DNA from: Eudromia elegans
Lineage: Eukaryota; Chordata; Aves; Tinamiformes; Tinamidae
DNA: 64,000 nucleotides
Reading direction: 5' to 3'
NCBI GenBank assembly: GCA_003342815.1
Contig: PTEX01000301.1
Location: 68,268-132,267, forward strand
Positions 24,236 through 37,800 of this stretch are shown piece by piece. The notes beneath the pieces are model-generated. The model was not told where the DNA came from, made no database searches, and worked only from the letters and a program-made list of their open reading frames with translations. Each line of letters begins with the position of its first letter. Position 1 is the first letter of the stretch. The position numbers and the translations under genes are program-made.

Positions 24236-27200
24236 TAGAGATGAGCTAAAGCACACGTGTCCCTTCTCCTCTAAGGCAGGCGGGCGCATCAAGCCCAAGC
24301 GAGCAGCCCATGGAGCTGCTGCTCCGCTCACGGAGTAAAGCATGGGAGCAGCTGCAAGGCCCCATCAAGCCATGATTGCGCCGGAGAATAGTCCCATCTC
24401 CCGGGAAAATCAATCCCAAGCTCAGATTGGATACCGCCAGGCAGTATTGATGGCGCTCGCCGCAGAGGAAGGGAAGGACCCACCGGGTCCCACCGCCATG
24501 GGCACGTTAACCCCTTCGGTTAAGGCTTCCCAGGCTCCATATGGAGCTTTCGGAAGCGGATCCCGGCTCGGAAAAGCGGGATGCAGGGGAAAGGCAGGAA
24601 AAGGAGCGCCACCAGCAGCCATCCTACTGCATCCGTGGCCACTGCTGGGCAGGATGAGCCGCTCCGAGGAAACAGAAAACCTGGAGGGGAGGAATTACGG
24701 CTCCACCAGCCTGTGCCAGCTCCAGCAAGGCATCTGCATCCACCCCTGCTCTCCCCGTAAAGGCTTTATCAATCCCCGGAGCCATCCAGCCTCCCCTGCT
24801 AGCTCTCTTTATTATGTGCCTTGACATTTCCAAGGGTTATATTTCCGCCTGTGAGAACCATCAGTCCAGCAGCACACAGTAATATATGGAGTAATAGAGT
24901 CTCGGCACAGCAGGTTTAATCTCATATTGCCCGAGCCCCCGGTGTCCCAGCCAAAATAAGTTTGTCATTAGGAATTCCTCCTGCCCGTCCGCGAGCCCCG
25001 TTTGGGTTGGGCTTATTATTTTCCCCCGAAAGGGCAGAGGAAATGCTGCAATCCGGGCAATGCGAGGCCCCCAAAGCACATCCTTGTGAGCCACAAGCAA
25101 GGGCAGAGCCTCCTGCACGTAGGCAAAGCCGAGCAGATTTATCAGGGTGCCTCCAAGCTGCCCAAGATTAACGGCCAGCCGCGGTGCATGCTCTAACTCG
25201 ACACGAGGGCCAGCTCTGCGGGACCACGGAGCAGAATCGGGGTGTTTTTCACCACGCCAGCTTGGATTCACACGGACCAGGGCAGCGCTCTGCCAAACTC
25301 AGTGGTTTTTTCCATGCTTTTCACCAAAGGGGTCAAATCCTCAACACCGACAGCACCAGGAAGGGAGTGAGGAGACACCAGGAGCCCCCAAGGCCCTGTC
25401 CCTTTGGATGTGGGAAGAGCCACTTCCCTCCACTCCAACCTCTCCACAGCCCCTGCAAAGAGACCCGGCCACGCTCGGGGCCTTGGCACCAGCTCCGCAT
25501 CCAGCGCTTTATTCCTCGCTGCCTTTGATTGCCGCTCCCTCCCTAGAGCCCGGCTAGTCCTGGGATCGCAGTTTCATGGAGGAAGGAGATAAAGCGCCGC
25601 CAGGAACGCCGCCAGAACCCCTGGGCTTAATCCATCCCGGGCTCGTTGACATTTTCCAGGCGAAATCTCTGGCTCTATCTAGCAGACGATGCTCTGGCAG
25701 GTGCCAGATAGCAAATCTGCAGCCGCCCGCCCGCTCGGGGAGCGGCTCCTCACGTGTCCTTGCCGCGGCAAGCAGGGAGCTCAGCCGGCCTCCCGCGAGA
25801 TCCCCCGCGTTTCCATTTAGGAAAACTAATCCCAAAGGCTTAGGGGTGCTCGGCAGGGTCACCCGGGTGCATTCGGGCCAGCAGCAGCCTCTTGAAGCTT
25901 GCAGGTTGAGGCAAAAAGGCTTGAAAATCCTCCGGGTTTTGGAGCGTTGCAGCAGCAAAGGAGGTGGCGAGCTCGGCACGAGCTCGGCAGCTTGCAGAGG
26001 ACAAGAGGACAGGAGAGGCCACGGTGCTGCAGAAGGGCAGTGTTGAGCTGAAGGCTCTCCCTTCTCTGTCAGGTCGGATTTACTGCAACAGGAGAGCGTT
26101 TCAGGAGAGATCTGTCATTGTTTGGCGTGGTTTGGAAAGCTCCTAAATACGCTCCGCTCCGTCGTGCAATCGCGGGATGCAAATTGAATAGAAGGAAAAG
26201 CAATTTGCGAGGCATTAAAACCCCTCCGCGGGTCCCTTGGAAATGATCGATGCCTCAAGCCACGATGTTATCCAGATGCAACCGAGCTGGGCGACACACT
26301 CCAATCCCTGGGACCATGGGGTGAGCAAGGGACTTAGCGCGCGCGCTCCCGATCCCGGCTTGGGATCCGACTCTGTGTCTCTAGCAGCACCTCTATCCCG
26401 TATCCCTGAGTGCCACGGGAAACACCGTGTTTGCATTAAGGGATGCACGTGCTTGCAAGAGGGAACTGAGCTGACTGTTTTTGCACCATGCACCAAAAAC
26501 CAGGTTGCCCTTCGGAAACCGCAACGAGCAGCACCCTGCAGCTCGGAGCTGCTCAATCCCCCCCAAAAAGCCCGGGCTTTCTCCAGCGACGAGGAAGCAA
26601 GCCCGCTTTTCCGGCCAAGATTCGCAGCACCAGACGCCTGCCAGATTTCAATATGCTCCGACGCGAGCCCCGAGGCGCCGCGCGGGCTCCGGAGCCAAGA
26701 TTGCAGCCAAGCAAGCACAAAGCGCAGCCACCCAACTCCCGGGCCGTGCACCACGAGCAAAGTTTCTCCCTAATCCCATTAGCCGGAGCCGGGCCCCGGA
26801 GCAGGCGGGTTTCTATATCAAAGCTCCTGTTTATCGCAATAAATTCACTGCTATAACCGCGGATGGGCTCGTGCATATGGAAGCAGGAGGGAGAGAGGGC
26901 AAGGGAGGAGTGCACGGGGGGAGAGGGAAAGGGTTAAGGCTCCCCCTCCTGCTCTCCCGGCCTCAATCAGTGCGTGATTGCAATCAGCGGGAAGGTGCCG
27001 CTTGCATTAAACAGAGCAGACGGGGAGGGAGAGAGGAAAGAAAAAAAAGAAAAGAAAAAAATCAGTCTCTGCAATCTACAAAATTTATGTAAAAATCACA
27101 AACAACAATAAAAAAACAGCTATTTTCTTTTTCCTCCTCCTCCTCTTCCCCTTGTTATTACTTCACCCAAGGGCAGAGGAGCGGGAGGGCGCACGGTGCC

Positions 27201-29700
27201 CCTGCGTGCACCAGGGGGGCTGCCCTTCCTACGGCCTCTCAGCGTCATCCTCGCAATCAGCCACCCTCGCTGCTCGTTTTCCCTTATGTTTTTAATTGAG
27301 TTCTCCGCTCCCCTCGGAAAGCGGCCAATGAATCCTCCGGGTTTCCTCCAAAGACCCTCGGATCGGGCGGAACGGCGCCCGCGGGTGCCCAAGATGCGCC
27401 CACAGTTGGAGATGCAGCCGTGGCAGCATCTCGGCATCTTCCCGAGTAGGGAATGGCAGCCCTGAAGATGGCACTCCTGGACTAACCTTCCCTCGGCAAA
27501 ACCCCCTTCCCGGGGCCTGGAGCTCCCCGAGTCAGATGATCCAGGTATCCTCCCCGCTTCCAAGCTTATCCCATCCTGCAAGTCCCATCCAAGATGGATG
27601 GACATTGGGATTTTTTCCGTGATTTGATTAGGTGTTAGCCTAACACAAGTGCCTGCACTGGGGACAGTAAACAGGGTAACACGTTCCTGGGAATCCACTG
27701 TGTGCAAGCGGAGGGCTCTGTGCATTATTTACGGCCCGAGCTCGCGCTGCCGGCCGCTTTATCTGCCTTCCAAGCGGCACCGCAAGGAAATGAATCCTTG
27801 ACTCAGCAATTTTGATTCCAGCCTAGCAAAAAAAAAAAAAAATGCATGCTCAAATATATATCTATAAATATATATTAATTAATAATTAATGGGCACGGCC
27901 TCTCGCAGGGCTGCAAAGGTGCATGTTGCCCATTTTACACGGGCGCCCCTCCAAGCTCGCCGTGGAGCGCAGCCCGGCCCGCTAATCACGGCCTCTCCCT
28001 CGCCGGCATCCAGGTGCTTTAAAAATAGTTCCTATAATCAGGGCTTGCTGCGCCCGGCGCGAACGGGTGCCCCAGATCTAATCGGGGCTGCGCCGTGCCC
28101 AGAGATAACCCCGAGCATCCCTCACGGCTGAACACGACGGCGAAGGACGGACGGGAGCAAGCGGTACCCTCAAACACACCGGCCGCGACACGGTTCCCTC
28201 GGCCATCCCAGCTCCGTCCTCCAAGGGATAATGCAGCTCCTTCCAAGCGCAAATTTGCAGGCGGACGAGCACAGCAAGCGTGGAGCGTGCCGGGGATATC
28301 TGGGAAGACCCTTCCCACATGTAAAAAGGGAGGTTTTGCAAAGGTGCCTCCCCTCTTAGCGCAACCAAGCAGCGAAATCAAAGCAAGGCAGCAAGCGAGC
28401 AAGCGTGAGGATGGCAGCGCCGGCTGCTCGTTAGGAAAAGGGGGCATTTAACACGGCACAAGCAGCAAACGAGCCTTTAATCGCTGCCTCCACTCCCTGG
28501 GTGTTACGGGCGCGCTTGCGAGCGCCCCGGCACCTCCCGCGCGCCGCCGACCCCTGGGACTCGGCTTTGCCTCCTCTTTATTCCCCGGCTGCTTTTGCTG
28601 CCTCTGATCAGCGGAATTAGGGAGCCGTGCCGGCGGAGACACTTTCTGCGCAGCCGGCGAGAAGTTCGCGCTGAAAATTGATATTCGCCGCAAATTATTT
28701 TGGATGATTTACTGGAATGAATTAACTGGCGGCGACGTGGAGAAAATGCCAACAAAAACGTGAAATATAAACCAAGGCCGGGGCGCCGGGCTGATCTTTG
28801 TGCAGCCCTTGCGTGGTGCGTCCTCGTGCCGGGGCCTCCCTCGGTGATGCCCAGCTCCAAACCAGGCCACCAAGCTGCTGCTGGGGGCGGAGAGGCTGCT
28901 AAGTCGAGGGCATTTAGGGATTTCTAATTAGCGGGCCGGCTCCGCTCTCGTTGCAATGCTGTCATCTTGGGTGAGCTTATGAGAGGGATGAGCTCAATCC
29001 CTGCATCGGGATTTCTCTCCCATCAGGTTTCCGCTAGGTTCATCCGGAGCATCCCCATCCCTCTGCAAACTGCCCATGGGTGACAATGCAGGTCCCAGAG
29101 CATCCTACTCACTCCAAGAAGGTGGCTGCAAGCTAGCGCGAGCTTTACCGTGTCCCAGCACTGCTCGTAGCCCTGCCTAATCCCCCAAGGAGCTTAGGGC
29201 ATCCGCAGGGATCCTCCAGCTTATAGCCCAAGCCCCAAGAGCAGCGAAGGACACGCGAGGCCACCCGCCGGCACCCCGCAAGCGTGGCAGGTTGCACTGC
29301 TGCCCACCCCAAACCTGCGCTGCGGATCCAGATCCGAGATCCAAACATCTGGGATTTGGGATGCCTGGGCTTCAGATCCTAAACACCTCGGACTTGAGAT
29401 CCCAAAGAAACGCCCAGCGTCACGGGGAGCAGCTCCCATGCGGAGGGCCCGGAGCTTGCCGTGAGCTCCATGCCAATCTCTCCCCCTTCCCCTTCCCTCT
29501 CCAGCGCTTCCGACAGCCCAAGTTGTGTCAGGCAGACGCATTAAAACAAATGGGAAAAAAAACCCCAGAGCAAGTCAAAGCAACTCGGAGATGCGACTGG
29601 GGGAAGGGACCGGGAATAAGGAGCAGCAGGAATGGAAAAGTCCCCGGAGAGAGCAGGGAATATGTAAACTTCCTCGATTGCCTCTGCCCACTCGCAGCTC
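24236..29700. other. Noncoding, no exon recognised
   Basis: Largely GC-rich with CpG-bearing patches (26640-26800, 27720-28000, 28500-28700). An A/T tract lies at 27828-27889. I see no exon, RNA gene or transposon. Confidence 0.45.
27828..27889. repeat. Poly-A and AT-rich simple tract
   Basis: A run of about fifteen A, then GCATGC, then ATATATATCTATAAATATAT and a TTAATTAATAATTAAT stretch. Nearly pure A/T within GC-rich flanks. Confidence 0.85.
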
Positions 29701-29709
29701 CGCGCGCTA

Positions 29710-30010
29710 ACAACTAGACAGACGTCTCGTATGTTATTTGATAAATAAGCCGCTCCATTTATTCAGGGGAGTGAATTTGTAGCTATTACGATTCAAATGG
29801 CATGACAGGTTTTGGATTGTGGTTTTGGGGGTTTTTTTTGTTTGTTTTTTCTTTTTTTTTGCTATAGAGTTTGCAAAAAAAAAATGGAAATTGCAAAATT
29901 CAAAGCAATTTTCTTGGGATATGGATCCTCACAATGCCCAGAGAGATACACTTATACATATACACATATACAAAAAATACAAAAGTCAGTCCAAGTGCCT
30001 CCTCACTTGA
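29710..30010. other. AT-rich block with T-rich run
   Basis: GTTATTTGATAAATAAGCC and CATTTATTCAGG are followed by a T-rich run (29830-29860) and CATATACACATATAC. It may be an enhancer edge or plain low-complexity sequence. Confidence 0.3.
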
Positions 30011-30019
30011 GACAGGAGG

Positions 30020-30295
30020 ATGCGGGGTGCAATAAATAATTTAGAAATCGCTCCCACCGCTTGATTCAGAGTGATGGATCTGGCACGCGTTACAACAAGG
30101 CACATGCTGTATTCATTACCCATTGAGCCACGTTTTAATTTCCCCCTCATTAACCTTATCTGCGACGGGGGCCGTGTATCAAGCCGAATCCCGCGGACGT
30201 CAATCAATTCATTAGGGGGCTGTTTGCTTTTGTCATCCGGGCTGTTATCGCTTATTAGGGCTGCCACGCCGATCAATCAATCAAAGGGGACGGCG
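30020..30295. promoter_or_regulatory. Candidate conserved enhancer-like block
   Basis: The motif content is unusually dense. It includes CAATAAATAATTTAG, CATTACCCATTGAGCC, GTTTTAATTTCCCCC, CTCATTAACC and GACGTCAATCAATTCATTAG. At 30272-30284, ATCAATCAATCAA matches the PBX/HOX TGATTGAT word on the opposite strand and runs straight into ATCAAAGG (30280-30287), a TCF/LEF-type site. Open frames on both strands over the block have no protein-family signature, so I read it as regulatory. Confidence 0.45.
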
Positions 30296-30849
30296 GCGCG
30301 GGCGCCAAGTCTGCCTCGCCATACGGAGCGTCAACATTTCGGCAAACGGCGGGGAGGGGGGGAGAAGAGCTCAATTCCACTAAAAAAGACCCTCGTTTTT
30401 CCCACAAGGAGGAGTCCCAACCCTCGGCTTCGCTGCAACAGACTCCCGGGGAGAGCTAGCAAAGGCGCAATGCAAATATTAATAAGGTTAGTTAAGTGAT
30501 GGCCATTAAGGCTCCCAGCGTATTACGGAGGTGCCAGCTCCCCTCCCGAGCCATCCTGTCCCTGTTTCCACCCGCTGTTTCCCTCCTACGGAGTTCTTCG
30601 CGCTTTCCCATGGATGCACATGGACGCGGACGGCTCCGATCGACATCCTCCAATGCATCCGCATCCTCCATCCATCATCCTCTCTTCATCAGCGCCCATC
30701 CAGCGCTAGCTACCTGGCAATCACTATAAATATCCCGTCTATCCATCTCTCCCAATCCATCGCTCATCAGAGAGACCCTTTCCCACCTACTCCCATGAGA
30801 GTGTTTATATATAAATGTATATGCATGCGCTCACGCATCCGTACCTGCC

Positions 30850-31510
30850 TATCCGCCCGCATCCACCCCTCCCGACCCCGCGCTTGCAGGGGGGAAAAGG
30901 GGACAAGGAATTTGCCCCCGGAGAAGCGCGAGCGGTGCTTCAAACCCCCCAAAGCCGTTGCTTTCATTACGGGCAGCTCGCCGCCTTATCGCCGAGAGCA
31001 TTCATCAGCAAACCCGGTCATAAATCAATCGCGGGGAGCCAGGAGCTGCAGTCTGGCTCCTTCCCTTCTCCCTGCCCTGCTCCCGGCACGCTCGCGCTCC
31101 ATTAGTATGCAGCCCGGCACCGCCAGCCTCTGCAGCTCTCGGAGCGAGCGGACAGCCCGGGCTGCCGCTTTGCCCCCGCGTCGCAGCGTGGCCAGGACGG
31201 AGCCTGGAGCGGAGGCGGCGCCGCCGCTCTAAGCGGAGCCAACGCGGCAGCCGCCGGGCCCAGCTGGGGCTCGGCACGGAGCGAGCGCCGTCACCGTCCC
31301 ATCTGCTCGCTCGCGCCTCGCCAGGACGGGCCCCGCGGCTGGAGCGGCCTCAAACGCTTGGCTGGAGCCTCCCCCTGCAAAGCGCGGGCACCTGCACGGA
31401 GCGCATGGAGCGCGGTGCCCTTCGCTCACGGAGCCCGGGCACGCGCCCAGCGAGCTCGGCCGTGCCGCCGCCAGCTGCCGCTTTCCTCTCTGCCCACCTC
31501 GTTGCTCGCC
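30850..31510. promoter_or_regulatory. Intronic CpG island
   Basis: A long CpG-dense stretch (GGCGGCGCCGCCGC, GCTCGCTCGCGCC, GCGAGCGCCG and similar), about 18 kb into intron 1. No recognisable first exon was found on either strand, although several ATGs occur. It may be an alternative promoter, an orphan island, or the start of an unannotated noncoding RNA. Confidence 0.45.
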
Positions 31511-31519
31511 TGGCCGTAA

Positions 31520-34500
31520 CCGCTCTTTAATTATTTAATGCCCATCGAGCACCCGAGGGCTTGCACGGGGAGGGAGGCCAAGCGCAGGGCCCTCCGGTGG
31601 GTCTTCTCCGCCGGCAACTCCCTGCGTTTTATCCTGGGATGAAAGGAGCTCTTATTAGGCAAAGCATCGGTATTATTAAGATTTCCTCGGAGCCCTAACA
31701 AACGGATACAAGATTATTACTGCAGATGCATTTCTGAGGCACTCATCACCAGAATATTTGGGCATCAATTAGGCAGATTTACAGATAAAACGCTTCTCCC
31801 AAGAGAGGAGGGTACAAAAGTCCCTTTTTCCACTGCTTTCTTCCAGCCTCGAGGCAGCGCTCGGCTTGATGGGCACCGTGAATCTCTGAAACATCCAATG
31901 GAAGCGAATCTGGAGCTTCCCAAGGAGCCAGACCGGGCGCTCCAAGCCCTTGGTGGCCACGAGCATCCCTCCGTGCAGCATCGGCACCGCTGGAAAACGA
32001 TGCCCGCTGAACCACCCTTAGTTCCCTTGCTTTATTTATTACTCTCTCAGCTTGAGCCCAAAGCTTCTCCCAGCTGGAGAGGGCAGGAACCACACGCAGC
32101 ATCCCAAGCAGGACGGCCCTGGATAACACGGAGGCATGGGAAGGATGGGAGCCTTTCGCTTGGCAATCTCATAACATCCCGCCTAACCCCCCTTTCCTTC
32201 TCCTTCCCCCACCTAATTACCAAGCCTGACATTATCCGTCATCTTCCCTTTGTGTCGGCGAGGATCCAAACGCAGGCGCCGGGAAATTAATAATAATTGT
32301 TGTGTCAAAACGCGGGGCGTAATCAGGATGCGGCGTGGAAGCTAATACAAACACAAACAAATGGTATTTATCCTGCCCAAGGATCCCTCCCCTCCTCTCC
32401 CCACAGGCCGCGGATGAGGACGCTCGCCGAGGAGATGAATCAGTGCTAATATAGGGATTAGGAAGGGATCCCAAGCCCCAGTCTGGGCTGCGGCGGAGGG
32501 AGGGAAAAAAAGAGAACGCTCTTAATTGAAATTAGAGCTGGGATTTCGGGGCCTCCGAAGAGACGGGTTAAGCCCATTGGGGCCCAACAGAAGGGAAAAT
32601 AAAAATAGCATCTTTATTCCGGAGGCAGGAAGGCGGGGGGGAAGGATGGAAGGAGTGCAGCACACCTGGTTGGGTTCTCCTGCATCTCTCCATGCCCGAG
32701 GTCCAATTGGACAGGGGAGGAGCACAAGGACGACCGTCTCCCACCAGCTCCTTGGGACAAGGATGCTCCAAGCTGGCGCCGTTGGAAACCTGCTTCTCTG
32801 GGAAGTTCCCTAGGGAAAGGGCCGCGTGGACTTTGTTTGTGAGAAGTCCTAGAGGGCAAGCCAAGAGGCTGCAGGAGGGAGCAGTGGTGTGTGGCCAGCT
32901 GGAGAGGACTTGGACGCCTTCCTATTGCCCATTGGAACCATCGCCAGCATCCTCTCAAGGAGAAGACGGAGTGACAGAGAGCACGAGGGCATCCAAAGGT
33001 CCAAAACACAAATACAGAGCCTGAATTTGCTTCCTACCCCAGCCACATTGCACCACAATAACACATGGACTTAACAAGTCCCTTGGTGCCCCATCCAGAC
33101 GTTTCTCCAGGCCTTTGAGATGCAGAAAGCTCTATGGTCTTAGAGCTACCAACCCTTCGGGGCCAGTTTGGACCTGGGGTAACCAGAGCCCTGAAGCCTC
33201 TCCAGAAATTTCTTGGCAGTCTTCAACTCATACTGTAGATTACGAGAGCCTGGAGAGGCCAGTGCTGGATTAGCCTTGAGCCTCGACTTCCAGAGCTCTC
33301 CAGCCTTGAGCCTGGACTTCCAGAGCTCTCCAGCTGCATGTGGAGCTACTGAGCCCAGGAAGGCTCTTGAGGCCAGTCCAAAGACAGAGCGAGCCTGAAC
33401 ACAAATACCATCTAGAAACGTGGTCCTTCCATGGCCAAGCACCATGCAGGTAGATGGAGAACATCATCAGGAGGTGGGACCCAGGAGGCTAAAATAACCC
33501 CCAGAGACAGGGAGTCTTCCCATGTAAACCCTGCTCCCCAAACCTGGATGCAATCCTGCTCCCCACGGAGAAATGGGGCTCCTTCCATCAGGATGGAAGA
33601 TGGATCGTGTTTTGGAGCCACCCAGACTCAACTAGAGCAAGCCACGGTTACTCCACCAAACAAAACCAACGCAACGCAACCACGGGCGAGTGGAAATCGC
33701 TGGCCTAGGAAGGCAGAGACCGGCGGCGCCCACGGGGACGCACGGAGGAGGCCGGGGCGCCATCGCAGATCGGCGCAAGCGTGAAAATTCATTCGTATGA
33801 ATTTGGAATATAATACCTGACACAAGATGCATCGCCGCTGCCACGCTGCAATCCCAGATAAGGACACAGCAGTAACAGATGGAGGAACAAGGCACTTATC
33901 TTGTTAGCTGATGGATTTATCTCTCCTTCCCCCACCTTCCCTACGTATTCCGCAGCGCGTGCGGAGCCGCCTTCCCCACCAAAGCGGCATATGGAGCACC
34001 GATTGATTTCCTCCTAACACCCCCTCCGCACTTTAATTCAATAAGAGCCCGAGTGGCGGATAAACAGCTTGTTGTGCTAGGAAAATTTCAAAACAGTCAA
34101 GAAAATGTCAAACTGTCTTTTTTACGAGTGCCTTTTTCCATTTTTTCCCCCTTTTTTTTTTCCCCGCCTCCCGGAGCGCTCCGAGCACCGCCGGGGTGGC
34201 TTTGGCTCGGCCGGCTCACGGCCCGCCGTGGCTCCGCTCCCATCCTTGGATGGGAGCTGGGAACAGAGCGGCTCCGGGTAAAGGATTAGGCAGATGGTTT
34301 CATCTGGCAGCTCCCTTAATCTCATTACTGGAGCTGGTGGAAGTTTCTAACACCATCGCGCTCTGCCCTAGTCCCTTTGGAAAGGCCCTTTCTTCTTGCC
34401 CCCAACAAAACGCTTTTATTTCTTGCTTAGGAATGAATAAAAGCTGCAAAACCATCTTTTTTCCCTCCCCCCTCCAAACGTGCTCCACTTTTCCCCAGCC

Positions 34501-34530
34501 CCTACAACACGGAGCCCCGTGGGAATGGCA
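31520..34530. other. Noncoding, one AT-rich block and one CpG-poor block
   Basis: 31640-31780 is AT-rich (GGTATTATTAAGATTTCC, AAGATTATTACTGCAG, CATCAATTAGGCAG) and enhancer-like. 33030-33640 is CpG-poor with a 30-bp duplication and may be a decayed repeat. 34000-34150 is AT-rich with a poly-T run. No exon seen. Confidence 0.4.
33273..33332. repeat. 30-bp tandem duplication
   Basis: Two adjacent 30-bp copies (33273-33302 and 33303-33332), each GCCTTGAGCCT-N-GACTTCC then AGAGCTCTCCA, differ at one base. The AGAGCTCT core is self-complementary. Confidence 0.88.
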
Positions 34531-34830
34531 CAGAGGTATTTAGGAACGCTCCCCCGCGCGCCGCGGCGCGAGCGCATCCCGCCGGGAAGGGCTCCGTGCC
34601 GGCCCGGCGCGCGCTGCAGCGGTGCGGATGCTGCAGCGCGCTGCAGGCACAGGCACTGTTTAGCATGCAGGAGACGCCGCTTGGCACACAAACCCTGCCC
34701 ACGGCCACGGGCACCTGCACACGAGGGGCTGCCCGGCACCGAGCGCCCTGCGGACCCTTCCAAGGCTGCCCCTTTCCCAGCCCGGCTCCACCGAGCCCCT
34801 CGGGGCATGAAAAGCTGCTCTGCGGAGCCG
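34530..34830. promoter_or_regulatory. Intronic CpG-rich patch
   Basis: CpG-dense core (CCGCGCGCCGCGGCGCGAGC, GGCCCGGCGCGCGCTGCAGC) with no identifiable exon. Confidence 0.38.
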
Positions 34831-37800
34831 CACGCATCCCCTTTTCCTCCCTTTTATTTTTCCCTCTCCTTTCAAGGTTCCCTTTCCCTCCCTCCTCGCG
34901 AGGTTAAAGAGCTAAAGAGCAACTCGGAGGCAGATAATAGAGTGACAGCGGCTCATAAAGAAGGAGCCGGGGCTTTGGAGCAAGGCGGCACGCGGCGCAT
35001 TAGGGATTGCTGTCGCGGCAGCTGGGAGTAACAGTGACCCTCTGAACTCAATTTGCTCCGCGGCTTTAAAGCCCAGCCAAGGCTTCGGGCTGCCCACGGC
35101 CTCCCTCCGGCTTCCGAGGGTCCCCGTGGCCTCCTGCCTTTTTGCTCCCCCGAGCTGCTTTGAGTCCATCGCTGGGCAGGGCGGCTGCAATCCAGCCCCT
35201 CCGGAAGGTGGTTTTGGTGGGAAGGGGCCGTGGCCGGAGACCCGGAGCATCCTTGCGGCAGCCGGGCACGTGCAACCAGCCCCGTGTGACCGCACGGAGC
35301 CGTCACGTCCCCCCTCTCTTTATTCTAAACGAGCTGAAATTCTTCCCACTCCGCATTAGCGCCCAGCGTAATGGTGCAAAGCGTTCTGCATTTATCATCC
35401 CAACGCCAGCCAAACGAACCCCCTCCACCAATGCAAATGCAAGAGGAAAGCCATTAGGGTTTATTTGCATGGTGGCTTTGAGCTCGTCCTCACTGCTCCC
35501 ATCGCCCGACTGAAGGGATCGGATGGCCCTCCCATCAAAAGTCCCTTCTTGGATAGCCAGAGATTCCCCCACATCCATTCCTGCTTCTCCCAGCCTGGCT
35601 TGCTGCAATGGTCCTCATCCCATGGACGTGCTGTCTGGGAAAAGCCATCGAAAGGCATTTCATTTTAGACACAATAATACCCTCATTAAGCCCAAATTAA
35701 ATGCATATTTCAGAACCTAAGAGCGACAGCAGACTGCTCAGTCTCCGGCTTTATGGAGCAAAAAATCTTTGTGTGGAAAGAGCCCGCGTGCCAAATTACA
35801 GCCCGTATGGGACGGAGAAGGGGAGAGCGGGTCGAACCAGGAGCCCACTCGGTGACCTCAAAAGCAGGAATGAGGAAGGCAAAAATCAACCCAGCAAGGA
35901 GGGTTCATGACTAGGGATGAGGATAACACAACCGCAACAGCACCGAGGGGCAAAGTCGGCAGCGCTAACGCGCCAAACAAGTTCCAATTACCAAGGGACA
36001 CAAAACGAGAACAAAACGGCCCTTGGGTATGTTCAAAGGAGGAGGAAAAGGAAGGTTAGCTCCGTTACCAAGCAAAAGAGAAGGGTTGTTCAGCGCTGTG
36101 CTTGATTATATGTGTATTTAAGAGGGGAAATTACGAGCAGATAGCTCCAGACCACGCATTAAGAGGGTGTTCGCGCTGGAGCAGCGAGGCGAGGGAGTTG
36201 AAAGGGAAAAAAAGAAGAAAGGCAAGAAAGTCGGCAGAGAACTGCTGAAGTTCACCCTTGAGCACTCAAAAAGGCGGGCAGAACCATCCCCGAGCCACCG
36301 GAGCGTCTCTCGCAGAGGCCAAGGGAAAGGGCAAGAAATCTTCATTTCTAAGGAAAAAAGCGGGGGGGGAAAAAAGAAACCCACGCTGGGAACTGCAGGC
36401 AATCAGCCCGAGTTCAATCGCTGGGAAGACACTAAAACAAACGATGAAACAATCACAGCTTGTGAGTCCGGGGAATTTAATAAAGTGAAGGAAAAAAACC
36501 AACCCCACGCTAGCACCACCAACACGAGTTTGTCGAGAAGAGCTCGTGTCAAACCAACCTCATTTTATTCTTTGACAGAATAACCCAACCCGGCGGGTAA
36601 GGGAAAAGCCGTCGACACGAAACACCTCGACTCGAATACGGCTCCCGACGTGGCCCCGCGTGGCGCCCGCCGAGACGCGATCACCGTGAAGCCAGAGGGG
36701 CCAAGGGATAAGAACCCATTGACCAAGCGCTCTCCAAGGGCTGTTATCTATTATTTACGACCAAGCGAGGAGGGTGGCTTCAAGTGGGGTTCCTCAGGGG
36801 TCCATCCCAAACCCTGCTCCGTCCGGGATTTGCATTTAGGGATGCGCGGCACGGAAGCGCTTATTAAAACCTGCCGAGGACGCCGAGCTCGGAGGAGAGG
36901 GGCTGCAAGCGCTCCGCGGATAAGACCGGAATTCCAAATCATCTCCGAGGCGAGCTCTATGAAATCCAATACGGACGAGCGTGACGTGAGATAGTTAGGA
37001 AGGCGAAATCAAATGCACGTATAGAAATGAGGGCGAGTGCCTAGGCAACGGCATGCAGAGCAGGAGCCGGGGTTAGGACAGACCACAGACCGAAAAGGAA
37101 TCGACCCGGCTACAAAAAAACGGCAAATCTTATTACGGTCCACGATAACACGAGGGTCTTAAGAAGGACAAAAGAGAATTGTTTGGCTCTGCTTGGTGTA
37201 ATGCAGGCCTCGGCTGCAACACCGCGTGCCCACCTGGGTACCACGCTCTGAAGCGAGCCCAAAGTTGAGTCTCTACGGCTTAACACGTTAGCAGGGGAAC
37301 AGCAAGGACACTGGTAAGGGCCTCATCGGTAAGTCCCCCTCAAGGATGCGACGAGACACGTCCACAACCACCCGCTCCCCCGTGGCAGCGCGGGCTCCGG
37401 CGGCCAGCCGCGCTGACCCCACCAATCACGGCGGCGCGGCGCACTCAGCACTTTTATTCTTTATTGTTACAGTCCAGACAGCTCCATTATTTATCCAGAT
37501 TACTTATTCATGGCCTATTTCCAGGGACGGGCGGCTTGGCTGCATGGAGTTACACCGTCGTGTCTCTCCACCCTGCCCACCTCCAGCTCTAACCCCCTTC
37601 CAACGATATTTGTGCATGGAGTTACTGAAACTCTTGGCAGAACCAACCCTATCGCATAGAAGGGCATCCCCCAACCTCAGTCAACTTGTCCCGTTTTTCA
37701 TTTGTCCCCCTCTCTCAGGATTCTGTCAGGATCCACAGCTCCTGGCAAGGACAGGAAGGGATTATGAAAGACAAGGTTCTTCTAAGGGCAAAACACGTCA

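Noticed and set aside
30071..30499. 142-codon plus frame over the AT-rich block
   Set aside because: The residues match no family known to me, an overlapping minus frame is also open, and the motif content points to regulatory DNA.
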